NCBI GenBank assembly: GCA_964369405.1
Contig: CAYJGB010000016.1
Coordinates: forward strand, 1 to 40,872
Direction of reading: 5' to 3'
Length of the DNA stretch: 40,872 nucleotides
Source of the DNA: CAYJFG01 sp964369405
GTDB taxonomy: Bacteria > Bacillota > Clostridia > Oscillospirales > Acutalibacteraceae
Within the stretch, counting starts at the first letter, position 1. Every line of letters starts with the position of its first letter. Both the position numbers and the translations under genes were made by a program. Of the stretch, positions 7,458 to 16,479 are shown one piece after another. The notes beneath the pieces are model-generated. The model worked only from the letters and a program-made list of their open reading frames with translations, was not told the origin of the DNA and made no database searches.

Positions 7458-8084
7458 TTATTTTTCCTCCATTTTTTCTATTAAAGAATCTAACACACCA
7501 TATATTTTTTGAAACTCTTGAGCAATTGGGTCTGTAATGTGTATTTGGTCTAAGTTTTCAGTGCGAACACCATTAATACGAACCACTTTAGCCGGCACAC
7601 CAACAGCAGTAGCGTTTGGTGGCACTTCATTAAGAACTACAGCACCAGAAGCAATACGAGCATTATCGCCAACATTAAAAGGACCTAACACTTTAGCACC
7701 AGAGCCTACAAGAACATTGCTACCTAGTGTAGGGTGACGCTTACCACATTCCTTACCAGTACCACCCAGAGTAACATTTTGATAAATAGTACAATTATCA
7801 CCTATTATAGCAGTTTCACCAATAACAACGCCCATACCATGGTCGATAAACAAACCTTTACCTATTGTTGCACCTGGATGAATTTCTATACCAGTTTTAT
7901 GTCTACTTCTTTGAGAAATAAGTCGTGCAATAAATTTGTGATTACGTTTATAAAACCAGTTAGCATATCTATGAGAGCGAACAGCTTTAAAACCCGAGTA
8001 TAAAAAATACACCTCTAGTCTACTTCTAGCAGCAGGGTCCCTAGCCATAATAGAGTCGATTTCTGAAATAATATTTTTAAACAT
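7458..8084 (-). CDS. cysE: Serine O-acetyltransferase
   Basis: Makes O-acetylserine from serine and acetyl-CoA, the first step of cysteine synthesis. Short form (208 aa, EpsC/CysE type) with an N-terminal helical part (ARDPAARSRLEVYFLYSGFKAV) and a left-handed parallel beta-helix: IHPGATIGKGLFIDHGMGVVIGETA carries the active-site Asp81-His82 pair, and YQNVTLGGTGK and PTLGSNVLVGSGAKVLG are further hexapeptide coils. ATG follows AAGGAG. Pairing with cysS behind a Cys T-box ties cysteine synthesis to tRNA-Cys charging. Confidence 0.96.
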   Translation of the reverse strand: MFKNIISEIDSIMARDPAARSRLEVYFLYSGFKAVRSHRYANWFYKRNHKFIARLISQRSRHKTGIEIHPGATIGKGLFIDHGMGVVIGETAIIGDNCTIYQNVTLGGTGKECGKRHPTLGSNVLVGSGAKVLGPFNVGDNARIASGAVVLNEVPPNATAVGVPAKVVRINGVRTENLDQIHITDPIAQEFQKIYGVLDSLIEKMEEK

Positions 8085-8111
8085 AGCGACACACTCCTTA
8101 AATTATTTTGT

Positions 8112-8129
8112 TAAACGGTTAACCGTTTA
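8112..8129. promoter_or_regulatory. 18-bp perfect palindrome in the cysE leader
   Basis: TAAACGGTTAACCGTTTA lies between the T-box terminator and the cysE ribosome binding site. It is not followed by a T-run, so it is not a second terminator. It could be an operator for a dimeric repressor or an RNA hairpin. The function is unknown. Confidence 0.55.
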
Positions 8130-8153
8130 CTTGCATAACAAATTCACACTAAC

Positions 8154-8198
8154 AAATAAAAAAACTTCCCACCCCTTGTAACAAGGGACGAAAAGTTT
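8154..8198 (-). terminator. T-box leader terminator
   Basis: On the minus strand AAACTTTTCGTCCCTTG pairs with CAAGGGGTGGGAAGTTT, followed by a T-rich run (TTTTTTTATTT). It is the terminator alternative to the T-box antiterminator. Confidence 0.92.
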
Positions 8199-8395
8199 CG
8201 TGATTCCACCCAATTTCAGTAAAGTTTAAAAACTTTACCCTCAAAAGCTTATAACGTAGCTTAACCGTATTACAATACTTAAATTTTCCTGTAATATGCT
8301 AAAAGGTGCATTTCTCAGCAATGATATCAATAGTCAATTTCAGCTACTATGACTACTCTCTAATGATACATTTATCTGATACTTCTCCTTCTAAA
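8162..8395 (-). promoter_or_regulatory. Cysteine-specific T-box riboswitch
   Basis: The minus-strand leader shows stem I features (GGAGAAGTATCAG, AGAGAGTAG, GTAGCTGAAA), a specifier region GAGAAATGCACC with TGC (Cys) at 8310-8308, and the T-box motif GGGTGGAATCACG near 8201-8213 before the terminator. Uncharged tRNA-Cys would favour read-through into cysE-cysS. Specifier assignment rests on position and the trailing ACC, which is usual for Cys T-boxes. Confidence 0.93.
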
Positions 8396-8428
8396 CGCAT
8401 TTTAGTATAAAATTTTATCTATATAGAT

Positions 8429-8434
8429 ATTATA
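8429..8434 (-). promoter_or_regulatory. Putative -10 of the cysE-cysS promoter
   Basis: TATAAT on the minus strand about 35 bases before the T-box stem I. The -35 region (TTCCAT at 17 bp) is poor. Confidence 0.45.
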
Positions 8435-8472
8435 TAACATTCTAACAAAAAATGGAACAGCTTTAAATAAAA

Positions 8473-9072
8473 TTATTTTGTATTACTAATAAATTTAATA
8501 TTATCTTTAATATAAATAACACCAGAAATTAAAGTTAATATAACGCTTATATATATAAACACTAAACTTGCAATATTCAGCCCATAAGTTAAACCTTGAA
8601 GCTCTACACTAGATAAGTTGATAACATTATAATTTATAAGTTGTAGTATGTACTGGAATAACAGTATAAAACCAATAGCAACTATTTGACTTATAGTTTT
8701 GAGTTTACCCCAAATATTAGCAGCTACAACATCACCATTACTAGCAGCAACTAATCTAATAGAAGTAACTGTAAATTCTCTAAATAAAACTATGATAACT
8801 GGAACTGCTCCCATAATACCTAATTGAACAAAACATAAAAAAGCAGATATAACAAGAATTTTGTCGGCTAATGGGTCTGCAAACTTACCAAAATCTGTAA
8901 TTAAGTTATGTTTTCTTGCAATTTTTCCATCTAACATATCAGTAATAGATGCAATAGCAAAAACAATACCTGCTAGTAGGTAACTATGTGGCAAATATGT
9001 AGAAAGTAGCAAGAACACAAAAAAAGGTACTAATATTATTCTAAGTAGCGTTAGTTTATTGGGAGTATTCAT
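8473..9072 (-). CDS. pgsA: CDP-diacylglycerol--glycerol-3-phosphate 3-phosphatidyltransferase
   Basis: Membrane enzyme making phosphatidylglycerophosphate. The CDP-alcohol phosphatidyltransferase motif is complete: D45-x2-D48-G-x2-A-R-x8-G62-x3-D66-x3-D70. Hydrophobic segments at about 8-40, 70-100, 125-150 and 165-190 fit the six-helix fold. 199 aa, normal. It follows rimO by 25 bp, and GGTGAT precedes the ATG. Confidence 0.95.
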   Translation of the reverse strand: MNTPNKLTLLRIILVPFFVFLLLSTYLPHSYLLAGIVFAIASITDMLDGKIARKHNLITDFGKFADPLADKILVISAFLCFVQLGIMGAVPVIIVLFREFTVTSIRLVAASNGDVVAANIWGKLKTISQIVAIGFILLFQYILQLINYNVINLSSVELQGLTYGLNIASLVFIYISVILTLISGVIYIKDNIKFISNTK

Positions 9073-9097
9073 TATTATATCACCATTCTATTTTTAT

Positions 9098-10429
9098 TTA
9101 TTCTACTAATGTACCGATAGGGTCGCAATCTATAAAATCATCTACTAAAACATTTACATAGTCGCCTATTTTTATTTTTTTATCTAAAGCGTTAAAAAAT
9201 ACTTTTCCGTCAACTTCAGGAGCATCTGCCCTACTTCTACCAACATAACAACTTGCATACTTGTCATACCCTTCTACAACAACTTCTATAATCTTATCTT
9301 TTAGAGTTGCTTCGTACTTTTCCATAATATACTGTTGTTGTTGCATTATTATATCTTGTCTTTTTTGTTTAATCTCTTCTTCAATTTGGTTTTCAAAGTC
9401 AGCTGCCTTTGTATCTTCTTCTCTTGAATATGCAAAACAACCTAACCTTTCAAACTTAACTTCCTCTACAAATTCTGAAAGCTCATCAAAATCTTCCGTT
9501 GTTTCGTTAGGAAAACCAGTTATAAAAGTAGTTCTAATAACAACATCTGGTAATTTAGTTCTTATTTTATCTACTAATAATTTTAAACTATCTTTGTTTC
9601 CACTTCTATTCATACTTTTAAGAATTTTACCACTACAATGTTGAAGCGGTAAGTCTATGTAATTAAGTATCTTTTCTTCTTGTGCCATTACATCTAAAAG
9701 TTCATCTGTTACCCTGTCTGGATAACAATAAAGCACACGAATCCATTTAATTTTATCTATCTTACATATCTCTTTTAATAACTTAGGCAGCATAAGTTTA
9801 CCATAAATATCTTCGCCATACCTTGTAGTATCTTGAGCAATTAAAAGAAGTTCTGTAACTCCATTATCTGCTAGTTTTTTTGCATCTTCGATTAAATCTT
9901 CCATCTTACGACTTCTAAACTTTCCTCTAATCAGAGGAATAGCACAATATGTACAACAATTATCGCAACCATCTGCCACTTTTAAATACGCATAGTGAAA
10001 TGGTGTACTTTGTATTCTAGCACCGTCAAGTGGCATTAACAATTTATCTGGGAAACTTTCTACTTTGTTACCCTCTATGCATTTTGTTATGATATTTGCT
10101 ATATCGCCATTAGCACCAAGCCCTACTACTGCATCAACTTCGTAAAGCTCCTTCATAATCTGTTCTTGGTACCTCTCTGACAGACAGCCTGTTACTACTA
10201 TTGCTTTAATTTTACCCTCTTTTTTAAGTTGTGCAAGTTCTAAAATCTCGTCAATACTCTCTTGTTTTGCCGATTCTATAAAACCACAAGTGTTTATTAT
10301 AGCTACATCTGCCATAGATGCTTCTTCTATAATTTGATACCCTGCTTGCCTTAGGTTAAAAAGCATCATTTCTGCATCTACTCTATTTTTTGCACAGCCT
10401 AAACTAATCATTCCAACTTTGTATGTCAT
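9098..10429 (-). CDS. rimO: Ribosomal protein S12 methylthiotransferase
   Basis: Radical SAM enzyme that methylthiolates an aspartate of S12. The N-terminal UPF0004 domain has its 4Fe-4S cysteines at 12, 48 and 82, the radical SAM triad is C155-x3-C159-x2-C162, and a C-terminal TRAM domain spans about 370-443. GMISLGCAKNRVDAE and IIAQDTTRYG-type motifs favour RimO over MiaB. 443 aa, normal. Confidence 0.95.
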   Translation of the reverse strand: MTYKVGMISLGCAKNRVDAEMMLFNLRQAGYQIIEEASMADVAIINTCGFIESAKQESIDEILELAQLKKEGKIKAIVVTGCLSERYQEQIMKELYEVDAVVGLGANGDIANIITKCIEGNKVESFPDKLLMPLDGARIQSTPFHYAYLKVADGCDNCCTYCAIPLIRGKFRSRKMEDLIEDAKKLADNGVTELLLIAQDTTRYGEDIYGKLMLPKLLKEICKIDKIKWIRVLYCYPDRVTDELLDVMAQEEKILNYIDLPLQHCSGKILKSMNRSGNKDSLKLLVDKIRTKLPDVVIRTTFITGFPNETTEDFDELSEFVEEVKFERLGCFAYSREEDTKAADFENQIEEEIKQKRQDIIMQQQQYIMEKYEATLKDKIIEVVVEGYDKYASCYVGRSRADAPEVDGKVFFNALDKKIKIGDYVNVLVDDFIDCDPIGTLVE

Positions 10430-10450
10430 TTTATACCTCTAGTTCTGTAT

Positions 10451-11068
10451 TTATGTATACTCTTCTTCGTCTATATATTCATCTATAGCTGGTTTTATAT
10501 CATACCAACTATATCCCATTCTTTGTAGTGCTTGAACAGTTCTTTTTATACTTTGCTCATCGTATAGTTTATTTCTATATTTTGTTTCAAGTAGTCTTTG
10601 TATCTGTTCTTTAGGGTCTATTTCTAGCTCTAATAAAATTTCTTCTATAAGCTCTCTATCAATTCCCTTTTCTCTAAGTTTATACTTGACTGCTCTTTGT
10701 GACATATGCTTTTTATTTATCCATTGCTCAGCCATTCTTCTTGCATATTTTTCGTCATCAATCAAGCCTAGCTCTTCCATGCGAGTTGTCGCATTAATTG
10801 CACTTTCTTCGCTGTAATCTTGCTTTATTCGTTGTATTAACTCTTTTTTTGTCCTATCTTTATATGCAATTAAATTCAACGCTTTATTTTTTGCTCTTCT
10901 TTCATCAGATAACTCTATTAACTCTTTTAATCTTTCGTCATCTATTTCTACACCTGCACATATATGATTTTCTATCAAAGTTTGTGTATCTAACTTAAAG
11001 GCAAATTCACCATCAATATAAACTGCACTAAACATCTTTTTACGTGGCTCTACTGCTGTTATTAGCAT
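10451..11068 (-). CDS. recX: Regulatory protein RecX
   Basis: Modulates RecA filaments. 205 aa, mostly helical, with tandem three-helix repeats (RTKKELIQRIKQDY, EKYARRMAEQWINKKHMSQRAVKYKLREKGI). It starts three bases after the recA stop, with GGTGG at the recA end as ribosome binding site. Adjacency to recA supports the call. Confidence 0.93.
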   Translation of the reverse strand: MLITAVEPRKKMFSAVYIDGEFAFKLDTQTLIENHICAGVEIDDERLKELIELSDERRAKNKALNLIAYKDRTKKELIQRIKQDYSEESAINATTRMEELGLIDDEKYARRMAEQWINKKHMSQRAVKYKLREKGIDRELIEEILLELEIDPKEQIQRLLETKYRNKLYDEQSIKRTVQALQRMGYSWYDIKPAIDEYIDEEEYT

Positions 11069-11070
11069 TA

Positions 11071-12225
11071 TTAATCCACCATTATATCAATGTCTATATC
11101 ATCATCTATAACTACTGGAATTGGTGTTTTAATTTCTTCTGCTACTGCTTTACCAGTTGCTTTTCCACTTCTTTTCATAGCTATTTCAGCTTTTACTTTA
11201 TCTATATTTTCCATAAGCTTAGCTTCTATATCATCTGCTATATCTTGATTGTTAGATAAGAATATTTTAGAGTTTTCTCTACCTTGACCTAATTTGTCAC
11301 CATCATAAGAGAACCATGCACCACTTTTTTCAACAATATCTGCTTTAACAGCTAAGTCTAAAAGTTCGCCAATTCTTGAAATACCTTGTCCATACATAAT
11401 ATCAAATTCTGCCTCTTTAAAAGGAGGTGCAATTTTGTTTTTAACTACTTTTGCACGAGTTCTAGCACCAATAACATCTGTGCCAGATTTTAAAGTTTCT
11501 ATTTTTCTGATGTCTATACGAACAGAAGAATAGAATTTTAAAGCACGTCCACCAGGAGTAACCTCTGGATTACCATAAGACACACCAACTTTTTCACGCA
11601 ATTGGTTAATAAATATTGCAACGCAATTTGATTTAGAGATTGAGCCAGTAAGTTTTCTTAATGCTTGTGACATAAGTCTAGCTTGAATACCTACATGAGA
11701 GTCACCCATTTCGCCCTCGATTTCTGCACGAGGAACTAATGCTGCAACTGAGTCTACAACAATAACATCAATAGCACCACTACGAACAAGAGCCTCAGTA
11801 ATTTCAAGAGCATTTTCGCCTGAATCTGGTTGAGAAACTAACAAACTATCGACATCTACTCCTAAGTTGGCAGCGTAAATAGGGTCTAGAGCATGTTCAA
11901 CGTCGATAAAAGCAACGTTACCACCATTTTTTTGCCCTTGAGCAATACAATGAAGAGATAAAGTAGTTTTACCAGATGATTCTGGACCATAGATTTCTAT
12001 AATTCTGCCACGAGGCAGTCCTCCAATACCTAGTGCAACATCAAGAGAAAGACTACCAGTAGAAATATGTTCTACATTTAGGTTTTGACCTTGTCCCATA
12101 CGCATAACGGCACCTTTGCCGAATTGTTTTTCTATTTGAGATAAAGCAGTAGTAAGTGCTTGAGCTTTATCGTCCTCATTTTTAGGAACGCTAACAGGTG
12201 GTTTTGGTTTTGCTTTAGAAGCCAT
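11071..12225 (-). CDS. recA: Recombinase RecA
   Basis: DNA strand exchange and SOS co-protease. Walker A GPESSGKTT at residues 80-88, then DVEHALDP, VIVVDSVAALVPRAEIEGEMGD (Walker B/L1), FINQLREKVGVSYGNPEVTPGGRALKFY (L2). The acidic Asp-rich C-terminal tail is present. The start is ATG at 12225 with GGAGG nine bases upstream; the in-frame upstream codons are AT-rich leader. 384 aa. I saw no GAAC-N4-GTTC LexA box in the 140-bp upstream gap. Confidence 0.99.
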   Translation of the reverse strand: MASKAKPKPPVSVPKNEDDKAQALTTALSQIEKQFGKGAVMRMGQGQNLNVEHISTGSLSLDVALGIGGLPRGRIIEIYGPESSGKTTLSLHCIAQGQKNGGNVAFIDVEHALDPIYAANLGVDVDSLLVSQPDSGENALEITEALVRSGAIDVIVVDSVAALVPRAEIEGEMGDSHVGIQARLMSQALRKLTGSISKSNCVAIFINQLREKVGVSYGNPEVTPGGRALKFYSSVRIDIRKIETLKSGTDVIGARTRAKVVKNKIAPPFKEAEFDIMYGQGISRIGELLDLAVKADIVEKSGAWFSYDGDKLGQGRENSKIFLSNNQDIADDIEAKLMENIDKVKAEIAMKRSGKATGKAVAEEIKTPIPVVIDDDIDIDIMVD

Positions 12226-12364
12226 AATAAGTACCTCCGATATTTTTTTAAATTTTAATAAATTTCTAATAAAAATTATATAATATAAAGTTGTAAAAAG
12301 CAAATAAAAAGGTAGTAATATTCTAGTTTTAAGTGTTAAAGAGAGTTAAACAGTACAATTAAAA

Positions 12365-13246
12365 TTAAATTTTAACACCTAAAATACTTCTTTTACAATT
12401 ACCAAAGTCCAACATATAATTTATATCTTTATAATCTGCATTTTTCATTAAGTTTTCTACATAATCGTACTGATTTTCTCCAAGTTCAAAAGAAAGGATA
12501 CCGTTTTTGTTAAGCATATTTGTGTAGTTTTTAATTATTTCTCTGTAAAAAAGATACCCATCTTCTCCACCATCAAGAGCCATAAATGGTTCAAACTGCA
12601 CTTCTTTTTGAAGTGACTCTATTTCCTTAGTAATTATATATGGTGGATTAGAGATTATAAGGTCGAATTTGTCTAGTTGAGATATTTCTTCAAAATCTTT
12701 TAAAACATCTGCTTTTATAGCTTTCACATTTAAAGCGTTGTTATAATTAATGTTTTTTTCTAAATAGACAAATGCCTTTTGCGATAACTCAACTGCAAAA
12801 ACTGAAGCGTTTGGATAACTTTTTGCAAGTGTTATAGCAATTATCCCACTACCTGAACATAAGTCAAGTATCTTAAACGGTTGTATGTTGTTCTCTTTTA
12901 ATGATTTTATAGAATGGTCAACAAGCACTTGTGTGTCATCTCGTGGAATTAAAACGCCATCACCTACAAAAAAATCTAAATCGCCAAAGCTCCAAACACC
13001 TATAATATACTGTAGTGGCACTCCTTGTATACGCTTATCTACAAGTTCATACAATTTTTGTAAAAGTGTATTATCTAATTCTTTAAATGGGTTTACAATT
13101 AAGTAGTTTTTATCATATCCAAAAACAAATTTGATTAGTTCATAAGCGTTAAAATCGCTATCTTCTATATTATTGTCTAAAAGTTTTTTTCTAATTTCCA
13201 AGTACACTTTTTTCAAAGTATAAATATTTTCGTTTGTATTTTCCAT
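12365..13246 (-). CDS. prmC: Peptide chain release factor N5-glutamine methyltransferase
   Basis: Methylates the GGQ glutamine of release factors. SAM-binding ILDLCSGSGIIAITLAKSYP and the catalytic NPPY at residues 200-203 (IISNPPYI) are present, with a helical N-terminal domain. ATG at 13246 chosen; an in-frame GTG lies three codons upstream at 13255 and either could be used. 293 aa. It follows the DUF1385 gene by 17 bp, a common clostridial pairing. Confidence 0.95.
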   Translation of the reverse strand: MENTNENIYTLKKVYLEIRKKLLDNNIEDSDFNAYELIKFVFGYDKNYLIVNPFKELDNTLLQKLYELVDKRIQGVPLQYIIGVWSFGDLDFFVGDGVLIPRDDTQVLVDHSIKSLKENNIQPFKILDLCSGSGIIAITLAKSYPNASVFAVELSQKAFVYLEKNINYNNALNVKAIKADVLKDFEEISQLDKFDLIISNPPYIITKEIESLQKEVQFEPFMALDGGEDGYLFYREIIKNYTNMLNKNGILSFELGENQYDYVENLMKNADYKDINYMLDFGNCKRSILGVKI

Positions 13247-13263
13247 ATTTTTCACTTTAGTGT

Positions 13264-14250
13264 CTAAGCAGATGTCTTATCATCTTCTGTACTTAAAATA
13301 TCTTCACCATTTTCTGGTATTACAGAATTCATAGCCTCTATTGCTACTTCTATCATTTTATCATCTGGCTCTTTTGTTGTTATTCTTTGTGCAAGTAACC
13401 CTGGTGTTGCTACAATTCTAGTTAAAATGTTATCATATTTACCACACAATTTTATAAGTTCATAACCTATGCCACAAGTAAGTGGTAACAACGCAATTTT
13501 GACTGCTGAACGTAAAAATGGGTCTGTAAACGGAACAAATAATCCAATAATAATAGCTACTAATAGCATAATAACTAAAAAACTTGTTCCACATCGAGGA
13601 TGAAAACGTGTATATTTTTTAACGTTTTCTACTGTTAATTCTTTGTCATCTTCATAGCAAGCTATTGTTTTATGTTCTGCACCATGATACATAAATACTC
13701 TTTTCATATCTTTAAGTTGAGAACAAAGTATTATATAAAGTAAAAACAATACTATTCTTAATACACCTTCAAAAGAACTTCTAAAAACCATACTATCTGC
13801 AAAATCTGGTAAAAAGTTTGATGTTAGCGTATTAAATAGCCAACTAGGAAACCAAAAAAACAAGCCAAAAGATATAGCTAATGCAATAATAGTTGAAAAC
13901 ACCATCAAAACTTTTGTAAATTTATCTCCTATTTTTTCATTTATCCATTTTTCGAATTTACTTGGTTCTTCCTCTTCTTCTACATCTTCCATAGCTTTAT
14001 CAGCAGAAATAGCAAGTGATTTAAAACTTAATCTCATAGAGTCAATTAATCCAAATACTCCTCTGATAAATGGCACTCTAAACACTTTTGATTTAGATGC
14101 TAAACTTTCAAACTTTAAATCTTCTGTATATATTTCGTCACCATTTGTTCTAACTGCGACTGTTGTTTTTTTAGGACCTCTCATCATTATACCCTCTATA
14201 AGTGCAGAACCACCTATAGATGTAATCTTTTTACTTTTACTACTACTCAT
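13264..14250 (-). CDS. yqhQ: DUF1385 membrane protein (YqhQ family)
   Basis: About 328 aa. SIGGSALIEGIMMRGPKK near the N-terminus and FHPRCGTSFLV, MYHGAEHKT and ELIKLCGKYD are DUF1385/YqhQ signatures; the His/Cys-rich set suggests metal binding. Hydrophobic segments at about 108-130, 160-180, 215-240 and 250-270. ATG at 14250 follows AAGGAG. Biochemical role unknown; conserved next to prmC/prfA in Firmicutes. Confidence 0.9.
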   Translation of the reverse strand: MSSSKSKKITSIGGSALIEGIMMRGPKKTTVAVRTNGDEIYTEDLKFESLASKSKVFRVPFIRGVFGLIDSMRLSFKSLAISADKAMEDVEEEEEPSKFEKWINEKIGDKFTKVLMVFSTIIALAISFGLFFWFPSWLFNTLTSNFLPDFADSMVFRSSFEGVLRIVLFLLYIILCSQLKDMKRVFMYHGAEHKTIACYEDDKELTVENVKKYTRFHPRCGTSFLVIMLLVAIIIGLFVPFTDPFLRSAVKIALLPLTCGIGYELIKLCGKYDNILTRIVATPGLLAQRITTKEPDDKMIEVAIEAMNSVIPENGEDILSTEDDKTSA

Positions 14251-14273
14251 TTTTTTCTCCTTTTTATACACTA

Positions 14274-15701
14274 TTACAATTCTAGTTCTTCATTTTTAGT
14301 GTCTTCAATCAACGGGAATTTGATAATTACAGTTGTTCCTATTCCCTCTGTGCTTTCAATATCTAGTGAGCCTTTGTGTAGTTGCATAATTTCATCTACA
14401 ACTGCTAAGCCAATTCCGCTTCCTCTAACAGTTTGATTAGCTTTATAAAACTTTTCTTTAACCTTAGGCAAGTGAATAGCAGGTATTCCACAACCGTTAT
14501 CACTAATTATTATTTTAAGCTCTTTATCACTTAATATAACTTGTATTCCAATTACACCACTAGATTGTGTGTATTTTAACGCATTATCTATTATATTTAT
14601 AAACACTTGTCTTACTCTGTTTTTATCAGCTAGTACAAAAGCCATTTGCTCTGGTTCATCATACAAAATATGTTTAGACTCCGACAACGCACGCTCTCTA
14701 AGCATATATACTGCTTCGTCAAGCTCTGCAATAATATCTATTGTATCCATCATAAGGCTCATTCTTCCACTTTGTATTCTTGAAAAATCAAGTAATTCCT
14801 CTACAATACCTGTTAAACGCTCAGACTCGTTTACTATAATCGACATACCTTTTTCCATTGTAGGGTCAGATGTCATACCCATTTGCATAGTTTCTGCCCA
14901 ACCTTTTATAGCTGTAAGAGGTGTTCTAAGTTCGTGTGATACACTGGATATAAAATCATTTTTCATCTTATCAGCTTGTGATAACTCTTTAGCCATATAA
15001 TTTATAGATTCACACAGCTCACCTATTTCGTCATCATTTATTTTAGAAATTTTAGTATCAAAATCACCTTGAGCAATTCTTTTAGCAGTAGCACTTACTT
15101 CTTTAACAGGGTTTACTATACTTCTAATAAAGTACGAACCAGAAAGCACTACAAAGAATGTTACTAAAAATCCTGCAAGTATAAACGATGCAATAAATAA
15201 AAATATAACTCTGTCTGCCGCTTCTAAAGATACAATATACCTTACTGCACCAATATTATTTTGTGAAGCGTCTTTTATAATTCTAGTAACAGACATAACC
15301 TTTTCACCAGAGGAAAGCTCCCCTATCCAAGTAGCAAAACCATGTATATCTTCATTAGCAAGTTCATAGTCTGGCATAGGTTCATCTTCATCTGGTTCAA
15401 AACCTGTTGATGTAATTAACACCTTTCCTTTACTGCTAATAACCATAAGTTCCATAAGCTCTTTATCTGGAAAATTTTCAACATAGCTTCTGGCAGTAGA
15501 ATTAAACTGTACTGAGTCAGTAACTGTGTAATTACTAAAGAAATTTACAAGCTCATTACTACGACCACTTATAGTCTGTTGAATACCATTATAATAGTAA
15601 GATTGAATAGTAAAAGACAAAATAACAATAATTGTAACTATAATAATCAACGTTACTCCTAAGGTGTTTAACAGCCATCTGCCAGTAATACCTTTTACCA
15701 T
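14274..15701 (-). CDS. Sensor histidine kinase (HAMP, HisKA, HATPase_c)
   Basis: Membrane sensor. TM1 at about 12-34, an extracytoplasmic sensor of about 130 residues, TM2 at about 162-187, HAMP, then HisKA with SSVSHELRTPLTAIKGWAE (phospho-His256 from this start) and HATPase N/G boxes (IDNALKYT, DNGCGIP, GSGIGLAVV). ATG at 15701 sits ten bases after AAGGAG; an in-frame GTG at 15710 is only two bases from it and less likely. Paired with the response regulator 35 bp upstream. Resembles WalK/PhoR-type kinases; the ligand is not evident. Confidence 0.95.
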   Translation of the reverse strand: MVKGITGRWLLNTLGVTLIIIVTIIVILSFTIQSYYYNGIQQTISGRSNELVNFFSNYTVTDSVQFNSTARSYVENFPDKELMELMVISSKGKVLITSTGFEPDEDEPMPDYELANEDIHGFATWIGELSSGEKVMSVTRIIKDASQNNIGAVRYIVSLEAADRVIFLFIASFILAGFLVTFFVVLSGSYFIRSIVNPVKEVSATAKRIAQGDFDTKISKINDDEIGELCESINYMAKELSQADKMKNDFISSVSHELRTPLTAIKGWAETMQMGMTSDPTMEKGMSIIVNESERLTGIVEELLDFSRIQSGRMSLMMDTIDIIAELDEAVYMLRERALSESKHILYDEPEQMAFVLADKNRVRQVFINIIDNALKYTQSSGVIGIQVILSDKELKIIISDNGCGIPAIHLPKVKEKFYKANQTVRGSGIGLAVVDEIMQLHKGSLDIESTEGIGTTVIIKFPLIEDTKNEELEL

Positions 15702-15736
15702 ATCAATCACACTCCTTTTGAAAATTATGTATATCT

Positions 15737-16444
15737 TTAAGATTTATCTTCCCATTTATACCCTAGTCCCCAAACAGTCACTATATATTTAGGGCTACTA
15801 GGCTCATCTTCAACTTTCATTCTAAGCCTACGGATATTTACATCTACTATTTTTTCTTCTCCTTGATATTGTATACCCCACACGTGGTTTAGAATATCAG
15901 TTCTATCTAGTGCAACGCCCATATTAGAGAAGAAGTATTCCATAATTTGAAATTCTACTTGAGTAAGCTCAATTATATTGCCATTCTTTAGTAAAACTCT
16001 ATTTCTTAAATTAAGTATAAAGTCACCAGAAATTATCTCTTCTTTAAAATTCTTTTCGTTTCTCTCTTGTGCAAGCACAACTCTTCTATGAAGTGCATCT
16101 ACTCTTGCCACTAATTCAGATGGGCTAAATGGCTTTGTAACGTAATCATCAGCACCTAGCATAAGCCCTGTTACTTTGTCCATCTCTTGAGTTCTAGCAG
16201 TTAGCATTATAATACCTAATCCACCGTTTTGTTTTCTAAGTTCTTTACAAACAGTGAAACCATCAATACCAGGCATCATAATATCTAAAATTGCTACATC
16301 AAATTCACCATTGTTCTCTTCATATTTTTGTAGTGCTAATTCTCCGCAATTCGCCTCTACCACGTTATACCCTGCTCTTGTAAGGTTTATTACGACAAAA
16401 TCTCTTATTGCGTCTTCATCTTCGCATACTAATATTCTTTTCAT
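15737..16444 (-). CDS. OmpR/PhoB-family response regulator
   Basis: 235 aa. Receiver domain with acidic pair Glu8-Asp9, phospho-acceptor Asp54 (VAILDIMMPG) and Lys of YVTKPFSPSEL. The C-terminal winged helix (about 135-232) has VEFQIMEYFFSN and VDVNIRRLRMKVEDEP, the recognition helix of OmpR types. Partner of the downstream kinase. Confidence 0.96.
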   Translation of the reverse strand: MKRILVCEDEDAIRDFVVINLTRAGYNVVEANCGELALQKYEENNGEFDVAILDIMMPGIDGFTVCKELRKQNGGLGIIMLTARTQEMDKVTGLMLGADDYVTKPFSPSELVARVDALHRRVVLAQERNEKNFKEEIISGDFILNLRNRVLLKNGNIIELTQVEFQIMEYFFSNMGVALDRTDILNHVWGIQYQGEEKIVDVNIRRLRMKVEDEPSSPKYIVTVWGLGYKWEDKS

Positions 16445-16479
16445 AATCTTCTTACCTTTCTACAATAATTTTATTTCTA

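Noticed and set aside
12226..12364. Possible LexA box upstream of recA
   Set aside because: No GAAC-N4-GTTC-like site was found on reading both strands.
14569..15000. 143-codon plus-strand open frame
   Set aside because: Antisense of the histidine kinase core, which has all catalytic motifs.
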